Source: Ulota crispa
Taxonomy: Eukaryota; Streptophyta; Bryopsida; Orthotrichales; Orthotrichaceae
NCBI GenBank assembly: GCA_963920765.1
Contig: OY987244.1
Span: 1,614,501-1,678,500, forward strand
Direction of reading: 5' to 3'
Length of the DNA stretch: 64,000 nucleotides
Shown: in pieces, positions 1 to 10,012 of the stretch
Numbering within the stretch: position 1 is the first letter of the stretch
Layout of the letters: each line of letters starts with the position of its first letter
Program-made: the position numbers and the translations under genes
Notes under the pieces: generated by a model
The model's database searches: none
What the model saw: the letters and a program-made list of their open reading frames with translations, nothing else
What the model was told of the DNA's origin: nothing

Positions 1-341
1 CGCGGCTTACAACTGACAAATTCATTTACTTCCTAAATTTATGCTAGCCAGTATTACCAGGGGGCAGTAATTGAAATTACCTCTTTACTATTTATAACTA
101 CTTGAGGTAGTTTTGAAAATCACAATTGGCGGCCACGGATCATAACTTCATAATAGTTTCAAAAAGTAGTATTTTGAAATAAAGTGCTACTGCTAAGTTA
201 CACATGCTGACACGGAAAAAAATCTGCCAAGTGTCAGTTATTGGGACGAGTATCATATCTGTTTTGATTGCCCTTCAGGCTTAGTCGTAAGTTTACTTTA
301 CTCAGTACCACCACATTTGATTAATGAGGATCAGCATGTGT

Positions 342-349
342 CACGTGGC
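342..349 (+). promoter_or_regulatory. G-box/ABRE-like element CACGTGGC, copy 1
   Basis: The block GTGTCACGTGGCT lies in a stretch (about 320-360) conserved with 35440-35480 in the other duplicated block, where noncoding DNA has otherwise diverged widely. CACGTGGC is the classic plant bZIP/bHLH G-box and ABA-response core. In copy 2 it lies inside the inferred first intron of the acidic gene, so an intronic enhancer is as likely as a promoter. Confidence 0.4.
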
Positions 350-669
350 TAAAATGCTGGATAGAAAAGAGAGTTTTAACTTTTAACCCATGACCTGTCT
401 GTGTAAACAAAGCCACCTAAGCTTATCTGTCCGATCAATGCTACTTCTTTGCCCAGCCAAAGCCAAGTACGGTACGGAGTAGTACTTAACTTACGATAAG
501 CTTAATATGTCCTGAACTCCTGATATGTCTTTACCATTATGCTTTGCTTTCAACTTTACAAAGCTAATCCCAGCTTAGGAAAGTGACTAATGAAGCCAAC
601 ACAAGAACTTTACCCAAATGTAAATAGCTGATAACCAATGTTGGATGTTGGCTTGAAGGACAAAAGAAG

Positions 670-816
670 ATGCACCACTTCCATTGAATGAAAATACAGA
701 TGGTGACGGTAATTGGGATGATATCGACATTTCCTTGGCAATGGGGACTAATTTTGATGATTTGGTGATCCCCGTGAATATCGACCCTAAAGGAGAGTTC
801 AACTTTCCACCACTAG
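670..816 (+). CDS. Acidic modular gene, copy 1, exon A
   Basis: A 147-bp exon (49 codons) that is phase 1 at both ends. The acceptor is AGAAG at 669 and the donor is CTAG|GTTTG at 817. The product is acidic and includes NTDGDGNWDDIDIS and VIPVNIDPKGEFN. The same exon exists at 35754-35897 with the acceptor AG at the aligned base, the same phases and a length differing by exactly one codon. That supports both borders. No known domain was recognised. Earlier exons of this copy would lie left of the window. Confidence 0.55.
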
Positions 817-1652
817 GTTTGTTCCTTCTCTCCTTCACGCTTGGCTGTTGGCACACTAAGATGCTTAGATTGTCAATCAACATGATCTGAGTGAGAAGTT
901 TTATTTAATCAACATGGTGTCACAAAGCCATGATCAGTGTTCAAGGTATTCCTGTAAGTGTCTCTTTGGCTATGTAAGAGAAGATCATAACTAACAGTCT
1001 TTTTCCTCAATATGACCTCCACCTCATCGATCATCCACAAAGTGAAACAAAATACTCTTGAAGGACTCAAATGGCTTAACATAATGTCTGAGATTTGCCC
1101 AAATGTTGCTCAAGTTTCTAGTTGTCCAACTGAAACCAAAGTCTTCGTAACTCAAAAGTCTATCACTGGTGTAGATCCATTTCCAGAAGGCAGAAGGTCG
1201 TCCTGTTCATGGAGAAGCAGCAGTGATAGCACACTGCCATACACGCAAACGTCTAAGCACGAAAATTTTATATTTTCAGAAAGAATTGGAGCAGTGTTAA
1301 GTCATCTCATTCATGTCAATTGCCAAGGTGCTAGATTTCAATCAGATCTACCTTGCATGAACACCCATCCGGCCAAAAAGGGCCGACACTGTAATATTCA
1401 AGCACACAAACTCTTAGAACTAGAATTGGCTTGCAATCCTGTATAGCCCTACCTTCTGAGTTTACAGTATCGTACTTAGAAACTGCCATTTCTTATAAAT
1501 TACGTCTAAACAATGTACAAATATAACCATGATGATGATGACAGTCTCGAACGACAGTTCATTAAAAATTAAAGTATAAATTGTTCGCTGTTGTAATACA
1601 CGGCAGTCATTCAAGGTACTGACAAAACCTGTTACTGTGACAATGAATGCAG

Positions 1653-1880
1653 CCGATCAACATCCAGAAATACAAGCTCCCTTGCAAGACATCGACATCG
1701 ATCCAGTTGATCCAGCGGAAGCTGATTTGGCTATTTTGCTAGTGCAGGGTGAGGTAGTCGGCCTTCTTCAGCAGATTCAAAGGGATGAGGCAAACATAGT
1801 CACACGCCTGCAAATGCTTCCGCCCATCGCTGAAGAGGCTTTGGTTCCTCTGGATTTGGTGGCCGACGTAGCAGTTGGAG
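1653..1880 (+). CDS. Acidic modular gene, copy 1, exon B
   Basis: A 228-bp exon (76 codons), phase 1 to phase 1. The acceptor is AATGCAG|CC and the donor is TTGGAG|GTAAGC. The frame is open across it and reads PLQDIDIDPVDPAEADL, then the shared motif QQIQRDEANIVTR, then EEALVPLDLVADVAVGG. The ending closely resembles that of exon D (SEEVLVPPDMVGGVA), so the exons look like duplicates of one module of about 70-76 residues. It is rich in Asp, Glu, Leu and Pro, with no signal peptide or membrane span. Its copy 2 counterpart carries a frame-shifting deletion. Function unknown. Confidence 0.6.
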
Positions 1881-2223
1881 GTAAGCCCATTTTCAGCCAG
1901 TTTTGACTAAAGTTCAGGCTTCTTTGTCATCTTTTTTAGAATCGTCGACAGGTCTTTAACTACAAGAAGTGCATGAAATACTCCACTCATCCTGTTCGTT
2001 ACTTCTGGACACATTAATCTCTTTTCCCTCACTTCCTTGGCATTGTAGGATAGAACTATCATGTACGATGTTCTCAAAGAAGATAAGTTACTTAATTAAC
2101 TGAAAAATCTGACTATGTATAGAAATAAAAGGATGCAAGGCACTTAAAATGGTCAGTGGTTGCAGTTACTGATGATATCTGTGGTTGTCATTGCAATTGC
2201 AACTCCTCAACACCGCTCATCAG

Positions 2224-2460
2224 TACTACCGGCACCTGAAGTCGATGCGGATGATGATGCCCTAATCTTTGAGATGACCCCAATCGACGCACCAGATCTG
2301 GGGGCAGCCGTCATGGATAATACAACTCTGGGCTTGGCGTTCAGCATTCTTCCTCAAGAGATTGAAAGGCACGAGGCAAACATGGTCGGCCGCCCTAATC
2401 GAGTGCATGAGATCGTCGAAGTTCTTAACGTTCATGACAAACTTTTTCTGGTGAACTTAG
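2224..2460 (+). CDS. Acidic modular gene, copy 1, exon C (unique to this copy)
   Basis: The open reading frame includes PEVDADDDALIFEM, the shared motif QEIERHEANMVGRPN and KLFLVNLG. The donor TTAG|GTCTTC is in phase 1. The acceptor is less clear. The base aligned with the acceptor of the last exon reads GCAA instead of GCAG, but CATCAG|TACTAC at 2223 gives phase 1. In copy 2 the interval matching about 2020-2488 is deleted, so this module is absent there. Borders are inferred; coding character rests on the motif. Confidence 0.4.
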
Positions 2461-2693
2461 GTCTTCAGCTTCTTCAAGCAGCTCTAAACGAGCTTTGCGA
2501 GTCCTTTAAAGGTGGTATTATGTCCTCCTGTGCTTTACAGTATGTAAATTAGGTTACTGACCAACATTCAATGGATTATAGGCACCATGCATGTCCTCAT
2601 TTACAGTTGCTAGATGTGGTTGCTTATTGCGCAAAAGCAGTTTAAAATGTTTTGTACTGATGACAATGTACGAACTCTTGAATATGATTGCAG

Positions 2694-2903
2694 TTTCTCA
2701 GGACCTGTTGATACCCTCGGCAGTGCAGCAGGCCCTGATACCCGCAGTCAATGCTGTTGATTCTACATCCTGGGAAGTTGAATTGGCTGTTTACCAAGGG
2801 CAGGACGAGGCAAACACGGCTAGGCACCCTCAAGTGCCTAGTACGTCTACCTCTGAAGAAGTTTTGGTTCCTCCGGATATGGTGGGCGGCGTTGCAATAG
2901 GAG
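2694..2903 (+). CDS. Acidic modular gene, copy 1, exon D
   Basis: A 210-bp exon (70 codons), phase 1 to phase 1, with acceptor GATTGCAG|TTTCTC and donor ATAGGAG|GTAAGC. It reads VSQDLLIPSAVQQALIPAV, then a degenerate form of the shared motif (GQDEANTARHPQ) and SEEVLVPPDMVGGVAIGG. The copy 2 exon at 37333-37542 has exactly the same length, phase and open frame despite many substitutions, which suggests that coding was kept. The following intron (2904-4490) carries a Stowaway MITE. Confidence 0.6.
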
Positions 2904-3048
2904 GTAAGCCAGCTCGAAGCCTCAAACCAATCTGCCTTAGTAACCAGTGAGAAGTACTAGCACAGAACATATGTGTTGTAAAAGTAACTTCAGGGACGGA
3001 CACTGAATCTTTGAAGGTCAAGTAACAGAGATTGCTAAATGTATTGTA

Positions 3049-3374
3049 CTCCCTCCGTCCTGAAATGATCGTCCTATTACACAAATAGATTAAGCTTGAA
3101 AAGAACCATTTTCAAAAAAAATTGACCTATGAATAGAGTATGATGTCCTTCTATTGTTCTGAAATTTTGAGTTTCAAATTCATTTTCAAAGTGTGGTTTC
3201 AAAATACTTGAAAATTGAGTTTTTGAGGCACTTTTGAAGAGCACCAGTGACCACTCACTTGATGACACAGGATTGGTTAGCATATCCATACTTTTGGACT
3301 ATGTGCAAGTGTCACTAGCTTTCTTCCTCCTTCAACAAGAATATCATTTTGAGATCATTTTGGGACAGAGGGAG
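3049..3374. mobile_element. Stowaway MITE in intron of acidic gene copy 1
   Basis: A 326-bp element with ends CTCCCTCCGTCCTGAAATGA and TCATTTTGGGACAGAGGGAG, flanked by TA on both sides. This is the canonical Stowaway (Tc1/mariner-type) signature. It lies in the intron between exons D and F. Copy 2 lacks it, so it arrived after the duplication. Confidence 0.93.
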
Positions 3375-4490
3375 TATATGAATCGTCTGTATCTTCATTG
3401 AGAGGGAGATTATATCCAGTAATTGGAACGGATGAACACTGAGTGATGGACAAAATTAAAGTGGATGACTGTAGTGAGTGGAGATTCCCACAGTATGATA
3501 CTCGGAGTCGGATCTTGGTGGTTTCGTAGCTCTAGAATACCTGAACAGTTGCATTCGAAACTGAGAAGCAGAGTGGACTAAGCTTATTGCTTACAGGCTT
3601 GTGAACTGTCCTGTCACACATAAGATCGTGAACTGCTTGTAGGGAGAAATGCCTTCCTAGGCTACAAGGGGTCATGTCCCAAGACCAATCATAGGCTGTT
3701 AAATAACAAAAATTGTGAAAAAACAAAACTATAAAAAAATGGAAGGAGTGTATAATGGTAGCGATAAACACCATTCCTTGCGTTACAAAAGTATGAGCGA
3801 CTTGTCAATAGGAGAGTGGTAGAAATTGTAGAATGCTACCCCAATTATACACTTGGGATGTGGAGGTGTCATATACAGGAAAATTATACTACTTTCTCAG
3901 GGTTCATTCCCTTGTGAATCTCACTTTTCCCTCTGAGAATTGACACCTGTAAAAACTTACTAATTACAGTTATTTTGGACACGTGTTACAACTATACATA
4001 CATAGGGAAAAATGAGACTCACCGGGAAGTAACACCGGGAACGCGATATAAGTTTAGTATGATCATACTACGTTTCTGAAAAAATATCATATTCCCATAA
4101 CGACACTACTGTCATTCCTTGGATGCGTTTTTCTTTTGCCTCTTCTTCTTCTTGAGGCTCCTCATCTACAAAAAATTGAACTGACGTCATGGATAGGCTA
4201 GGCTCTTGAATCGGGTTTCATATATCTAGTGATGACCATTCATGCTTGTCGTCACTCTTTAGGATTCAATCTCGAGACTTCAAACTGCATGAAATACTCC
4301 ACTTTTTCAAAGAGTTTGTTCCATCAGTACTTCATCTCTCTGTAATCTGTAGTGTAGGGTAAAATGATTTCGTACAATGTCCCCAGGACAGTTTGCTAGA
4401 TAAACGGTTTCTTGAAAAAACTAATGCACGCAACTGAGTCAAAACACTAGTGCATGTTACTAATGGTGATATCCGTGATGATAATCGCAG

Positions 4491-4954
4491 GTTCTCAACA
4501 TCTCCCGACAATTCTTCAAGCGCCTCAGAGCGTTACAGGTGATGCTCCCGAGCATGATATCTTTCCAGCTTCTGACTCTTCGCCTGTGAGCTTTAGAGCT
4601 GATTCCCGAGAGCCTGAGATCAATGGAGCTGATGCCCTCACGCATGACATCGGTGCAGCTGGGATCGTTGCCATGGACGCACTGGATCTTCCTCAACATT
4701 TTGAAACGATCGGGCCAAATTCAAACTTATTTGAACCCAATGAAGTTGAAGACGACGCTGGTGAGACTTCAGTGCAGCATTTTAATCAGCTGGCCAGCCT
4801 GGCCTCTACTGATCCAGGGCATCCTCGAGTTGCGACAGCCGATCTGAGCCTACCTGCTGGAGATCTCAATTCCCACCTGGAAGTGCAAATGCCTTCTGCT
4901 GTCACAAAGGGAGGCGTCACAGAGGCCGAGGCTACTTTGCCCGAGGAAATATGA
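4491..4954 (+). CDS. Acidic modular gene, copy 1, terminal exon F
   Basis: The terminal exon opens at ATAATCGCAG|GT (phase 1) and ends at TGA, encoding about 153 residues. It is strongly acidic and Ser/Pro-rich (SDSSPVSF, EPEINGADAL, NEVEDDAGETSVQ). It carries a worn copy of the shared motif (DLPQHFETIGPNSN) and ends EAEATLPEEI. Most of it is expected to be disordered. The counterpart at 38289-38926 is about 58 codons longer, through extra ASEH-PEP units near its start. No domain was recognised. Confidence 0.6.
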
Positions 4955-5034
4955 TCTGGGGTGCTTAGTATAATACATGTAAAAAGCTAATTGTAACTTG
5001 GTACTACAACATTCTCGGAAAACTTTTTGAAATA

Positions 5035-5460
5035 AGGTAGGAGGCTTGAGAACCGACCATGTAAGGGCTCATCCCCTTTTCATGGTATACCGTGGATGGG
5101 AGAATTTTCAGTTCATTTGTCAGAAAGAACGAGAGAAATAAATGCGGAATGTAACACAAGTGGTTTCATATTTTTTGAAGTATTTTGAATTATTTATGAA
5201 TTTTTCAAGTGCATGTGTCATAGGTCCCTATTTCTGAGTTCTAACCCTAGACCTTCTAACTTCCAAGAACCATTCACTTGCAAGTTGTGAAGAGATTTGG
5301 GGAAGCAAGGAGATTGATTGGCTCTTTGCAATTAAAAACAACTTTTTTTCCATGCATTTAGTGACTATAAGAGGTTAATTTAAGAACCATCCATTGCACC
5401 ATTTCACAATCCTCTATATGACAATTCAAAATGCGTGAGCGGTTTTCAAGCTTCTTACCT
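5035..5460. mobile_element. AGGTAG-family MITE
   Basis: The terminal inverted repeat AGGTAGGAGGCTTGAGAACCG pairs with CGGTTTTCAAGCTTCTTACCT, with TA on both sides. Internal sequence resembles 6768-7279, 27836-28180 and 58331-58643. TA duplications suggest a Tc1/mariner-type mobiliser, but the ends are not Stowaway-like. Confidence 0.7.
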
Positions 5461-5466
5461 TATTAA

Positions 5467-6764
5467 CCTCTAAATGCCCGAGGGTGTTTTTCTTGGTTTT
5501 TGAAAGTAACTTTGAAATTTTTATTTTGTCCTTGTAAGATTATTTTTAAACATCAAAACAAAATTGTAACCGTTGAGTCTTGAACTTCAAGGCTTTTTGA
5601 TGGCACTACCCAAAAAAACCTCAAAATTGCCAAGTAGATTTTAAGATATTTGTGATTGAATGATGATGAGTATAATTTTTTTGTTTTTTTTGGAGTTGCC
5701 CAAAACTTCTAATGCAAATTGGAAACTTTTGGATACAAAATTGGGAAGCAACCATGGTTGTTACATCGGGCAACTTTTGGCAATCGGATGGGAGAGTCAA
5801 GCAGGCTAAAAAGATAGGATGGGCAGATGTGTCTGTCCTCTCATAGTTTTATGACCATTTTTAGGGTTTTTGACCTAAAAATGGAAGAATCAAATTATTA
5901 TTTTTCATTTTTATCACATGATATGGCTTTAAATCCACATTTTGACTTCATATTGGCAACAATGAGTATCATTAGCATGTATGAAGTAAGTTTTTTTTAG
6001 CATTTTGTACCATTTTTGAAGTCAACCATGAGTTGACCACATTGGACTGACATGAGCTCAATCGAGCACTTCTAACAAATGGACGGGCAGGCGAACAGGC
6101 GGCCCAATGTAACAACCATGGAAGCAACCACTTAATATGATGTTTTAGTGTTTAATATTGTTGTTATTTTAAAACTAATGACCTTCCTTCCAAATCCAAG
6201 ACCATAGTTTCACAAATAAGCTTGCAACGCAACTATCAAAGTGTAAACACTTGATACAAAGAAGTTTTTTAGCTTCTATTATTGACCAAAAATCAATTTG
6301 AATGAAAGAAAATTCAACGGTGAATGAATTCTAATTTCTATAACAAAAATATTCCAATTGGAATGAGTCCAAAAACACTTTTAGATTTTCTTAGGCATCA
6401 AAATTTCATTAAAAAGGCCCTTATTGCCCAAAGGAATGTCCAAAAGAAATCTTCACCTTTTGCTCAACTTGATGTCCATCTTTTCAATGTGGCAACTTCT
6501 CACAAGCTTTGAGACACTACTCATAAGTCACAATACTATTCATGATACTTTTCATGACACAATATATATGCTTACGGTTAATTTTCCACCAAAAACAAAT
6601 GGAATAAGATATAGAAGAAGTTGAATTTGAACACTAAAGCTAGCTTTAGTGCAAAACCTTTCCAAAAAAAACCTAAAAAAAATGAAATCTGCGCTTTCAA
6701 CAAGATTTCAAAGTTTCTTGAAAATTTTTGGACAACAAAATCTAGTGCCTTGAGCATTTAGGGG
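5467..6764. mobile_element. TTAA-flanked element (piggyBac-like ends), 1.3 kb, non-coding
   Basis: The ends are CCTCTAAATGCCC and GAGCATTTAGGGG, with TTAA immediately outside both (5463-5466, 6765-6768). It contains a nested 366-bp element at 5754-6119. No long open frame. It belongs to the same broad family as the TTAA elements listed below. Confidence 0.7.
5754..6119. mobile_element. ATGGTTGTTACAT element with 10-bp target duplication
   Basis: The ends are ATGGTTGTTACATCGGGC and GCCCAATGTAACAACCAT, with perfect 10-bp flanks GGAAGCAACC at 5744-5753 and 6120-6129. A duplication of 9-10 bp suggests a Mutator-like mobiliser. Relatives lie at 26483-26787, 30658-31031 (opposite orientation) and, in part, 8627-8780. 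It sits inside the TTAA element 5467-6764. Confidence 0.75.
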
Positions 6765-6767
6765 TTA

Positions 6768-7279
6768 AGGTAGTCGGCTTGTAAACACTAGAAGAAAATT
6801 GCGTTAGGATTCTCTAAAAATGTAAGGTAGTTTATATTGAGTTCCATGTTTCCAATGCAAAATTTTGCATTGTTCAACAAATTTTTGCGTTAGAAACATG
6901 GAACTCAACATAAACTACCTTACATTTTTTGGTGGGTTCTAACATAGTTTTCTACTAGTGAAACCAACCATCTTCGAGCTAAATGCCTGAAAGTGAATTT
7001 TGGAGAGGTAAAACTTTTTGAAATATTTTTCAATAAATTTTACTTGAAAGACAAGAAGAGTTGTCATGTAACCTAAGTTTTTCATATTTTTTGGAGTTTT
7101 ATGGAATTAGTTATGAAATTTTGAAGTGAAAAGATCATAGGGCTCTAAAACTGCCCACTCCTCAAATGTATGTCCCATGTACATTATTGAAAAGCTATGG
7201 AAAACAACATGTATGAGCTAAGTACATTTGAGGAGGTGAGCAATTTTAATGCCCTAACAGAGTTCAAGCCAACTACCTT
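6768..7279. mobile_element. AGGTAG-family MITE with nested CACTA mini-element
   Basis: The ends are AGGTAGTCGGCTTGTAAAC and GTTCAAGCCAACTACCT, with TA flanks. The left TA overlaps the TTAA duplication of the adjoining element. The insert at 6786-6960 is a separate CACTA mini-element. Confidence 0.7.
6786..6960. mobile_element. CACTA (En/Spm-type) mini-element
   Basis: It begins CACTAGAAGAAAA and ends TTTTCTACTAGTG, with AAA flanks at 6783-6785 and 6961-6963, the 3-bp duplication expected of CACTA elements. The whole 175 bp is close to palindromic and would fold into a hairpin. Confidence 0.9.
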
Positions 7280-7627
7280 ATTTTTCTTCTAGATATTTTG
7301 TGCAAAGCCTCTCATAGAAACTGCTTTGGATTCTACGAATAGAGGCAACAAGGTGGAAGTACCCATATCCGGTAACTTAAGCAATTATGCAAAGAACTAC
7401 AATGAGTTTGAGGCAAATTTTATTTTTCCCATGTAGATTGAAAGATAAGAAATTTTGGGATTGCAAATTTTTCATAATTTATTTGCAAAGCTGAAATTGT
7501 TGTGAAGTTTGGGAGTCAAAAAGAATTCCTAACTAGTTGCCAATGACTAGACTCATCACTCATGTAATTATGCTAATAGACAAACTATTTTCAGCTCATT
7601 AATTCCTACCTCACTTAGGGACATGTG

Positions 7628-7885
7628 AATACCATATTAGGTAAATTGGGGAAAATGATACATTTTGGGACTTTTGAAGATTTTAGGTGATCACCTAAAA
7701 CCAAGCTTGCAGCATTTTTTTTTGTACATGTGCCCTCACCTGAGAGGAGGAATTTGCAAGGGAAAAAATCTTAGTAGCTCAAATTGAATCTGATACCTTC
7801 AAATATGGTTCAAGGTAACTTTTTGGGTTTAAGGTGGAGTACAAAATGGTACCTCCCTTTTTCCCAATTTACCTAATATGGTGTT
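7628..7885. mobile_element. AACACC-family MITE with 4-bp duplication TGTG
   Basis: A 258-bp element with ends AATACCATATTAGG and CCTAATATGGTGTT and flanks TGTG at 7624-7627 and 7886-7889. Internal landmarks shared by the family are TACATTTTGGGAC, GTGCCCTCACCTGAGAGG and GGAGTACAAAATGGTACCT. Confidence 0.9.
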
Positions 7886-7970
7886 TGTGGCATGACTTAA
7901 GTGTCCCCAACCTTGAAAAAGAAAAAGAAATGCATTCCAAAAGCACCTATCTTTGCTTGTGATGGATAAA

Positions 7971-8095
7971 GCACACCCTATTGGTTGGGTATGAAGCGCA
8001 CCCTATTGGTTGGGTATGAAGCGCACCTTATTGGTTGGGTATGAAGCGCACCCTATTGGTTGGGTATGAAGCGCACTCTATTGGTTGGTTATGGA
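7971..8095 (+). repeat. 25-bp minisatellite, five units
   Basis: Five exact-length 25-bp units of GCGCACCCTATTGGTTGGG plus TATGAA run from 7971. The first begins GCACACCC and the last is diverged (GCGCACTCTATTGG). Each unit carries ATTGG, an inverted CCAAT box. It lies beside a MITE in a stretch without counterpart in copy 2. Confidence 0.93.
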
Positions 8096-8626
8096 ACGTT
8101 GGTGGGAATGGGTGTTCCACCTTCGATCATTAGCAAATGGAGTTGAAGGCAAGGCAATTAGCTCATTAGCTGTACTGATAGTGGCCTTCATAAATAATCT
8201 TTTTTTTCTCCCAATTTGGATATAAAGCGTAGATGAAAGTGGGAGCCGGGTCATATTAGAGCACTCGGAACTCAGAACCGTGTGCTGGCCTGCTGGGCTT
8301 CTGGTTCTTGCAGTGACATGCATGCAGAGAAATGTTGTGATATTTCCGCAGTACCTTCAGTTGTACTAAATTTTGAGCACTTACTATTCCCAAAGGTGAT
8401 GTCTCTTGCAATGGGTTTTGTGTACAGCTTACTGCGGTCGATATGTAACATTGATGGACATTCACAATTTCACATCATTGGCAGTTTTCAAAGATGGGTA
8501 CTTGAAACGGAACCAGTACCAATCCTAGTTTTAAGACTTTCGGTGATCAACTTATTTGTATCATGGTTCTCGCTTTGGGCAAGATTTAGCTCTCACACAG
8601 GACAAGTGGATAGGCGGTTTGTGACA

Positions 8627-8780
8627 TGGCTTTAAATCCATGTCTTGACTTCACATTGACAACCATGTGCGTAATCAACACGTATAAGGCTTTTTTTTAC
8701 CATTTTTTGAAGTCTTTCATGAATTGCCTTCATTGAACAAACAAGAGCTCAATTGAAAGGTAGGCACGGATAATTTTTTC
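8627..8780. repeat. Partial copy of the ATGGTTGTTACAT element
   Basis: It shares GTGACATGGCTTTAAATCCA, TTGACTTCACATTGACAAC and GAGCTCAATTGA with the internal parts of 5754-6119 and 26483-26787. The terminal repeats were not found. Confidence 0.5.
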
Positions 8781-8872
8781 AATTCGGCAATCATGATTTG
8801 TATGAAGTTATGAACTATGAAGTGCTGGTGTCAAACAAATGTCAGGCACATGAAATATATGAGTTTTTTTAT

Positions 8873-10012
8873 GGGAAAATATGAAAATAGGCCTGACAAT
8901 TGGCCATATTTCAAAAATAGTCTTGACCATTCATAAATTTAAAAAATGGGCCTCATCAGGGTCTTGAGTTTTTGCAATTGATTTCCTTCAATTCCCAAAC
9001 TAGTTTATTAAGGAACTTTTGCCATTATTTTCTCTATTACATATTATAAATATTGAAAAATTAGATTTTCAATTGGCTTTTCAACCAATGTTTACAAATT
9101 GCAAACAATTTTTTCTCATTTCAATTGGCTAGCTTTGAACTAGTTGTGGCTTCTTCTTGGACAACCTCATCATATACCAAAAGTAGGCCTTGCCACTAAG
9201 GGTACCAAAATTTTGTGCATGTTTATTTATGGGAATTGATATGAGCACACCTGGGGTTTGATATATGCACACAAAGAAAGGGGTAAAGTTTAGATATTTA
9301 CCATCAACAAGCTGAATTTGGAAATTCCAAATTTAGGTTTGGATTTAGAGATCTTGATTTAGTTTAGAAATACAATGGAGGTTAAAATTGAACTACACCC
9401 AATGGAAAAGCTTAAGTCTTTTTACAAACAAAGGTAAGAGTAAAAATTTGCCCCCTAGCTAAGCTTTCCTATTGGGCCTAATTCAATTGTAACCTCCATT
9501 GTGGTTTTAAAAAGTCTAAACTAAATCAAGGTCTCTAAATCCAAATCTAAATTTGTAATTTCCAAATTTAGCTTGTTGAATTGGTAAATATCTAAACTTT
9601 ACCCCTCTCTTTGTGTGCATATATCAAACCCCGGGTATGCTCATATCAATTCCCATAAATAAACATGCACAAAATTTTGGTACCCTTAGTTTCAAAGCCT
9701 ACTTTTGGTATATGATGAGGTGGTTTAGGAAGAAGCAACAACTAGTTCAAAGCTAGCTGGTTGAAATGAGAAAATACTGTTTGCAATTTGTAAACATTGG
9801 CTGAAAAGTTGATTGAAAATCTAATTTTTCAATATTTATAATATGTAACAAAAAAAATAATGGAAAAGTTCCTTGATAAACTAGTTTCAGAATTGAAGGA
9901 AATCAATTGCAAAAACCCAAGACTCCAATGAGGCCCATTTTTGATATTTCTGAATTGTCAATACTGTTTTTGAAATATGGCCAATTGTCAGGCCTATTTT
10001 TGATGTTTTCCC
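8873..10012. mobile_element. Mutator-like foldback element, 1.14 kb, arms about 545 bp
   Basis: The left end GGGAAAATATGAAAATAGG and right end CCTATTTTTGATGTTTTCCC are the classic plant Mutator-like terminus. Flanks TTTTTTTAT and TTTTTTGTT match at 7 of 9 bases. The inverted repeat runs nearly the full length: about 8873-9416 pairs with about 9459-10012, leaving a loop of some 40 bp. The uninterrupted site is readable in copy 2 near 40165. No transposase was seen, so it is non-autonomous and would give a very long hairpin RNA if transcribed. Confidence 0.9.

Noticed and set aside
1012-1446. Open frame of 144 codons between exons A and B of copy 1
   Set aside because: Copy 2 has several stops and a different frame across the same interval, and copy 1 lacks the donor seen in copy 2. 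More likely intron, apart from the doubtful cassette noted at 36216.
7971-8095. Evenly spaced repeat considered as a CRISPR-like array
   Set aside because: Head-to-tail 25-bp units without spacers in a eukaryotic genome; it is a minisatellite.
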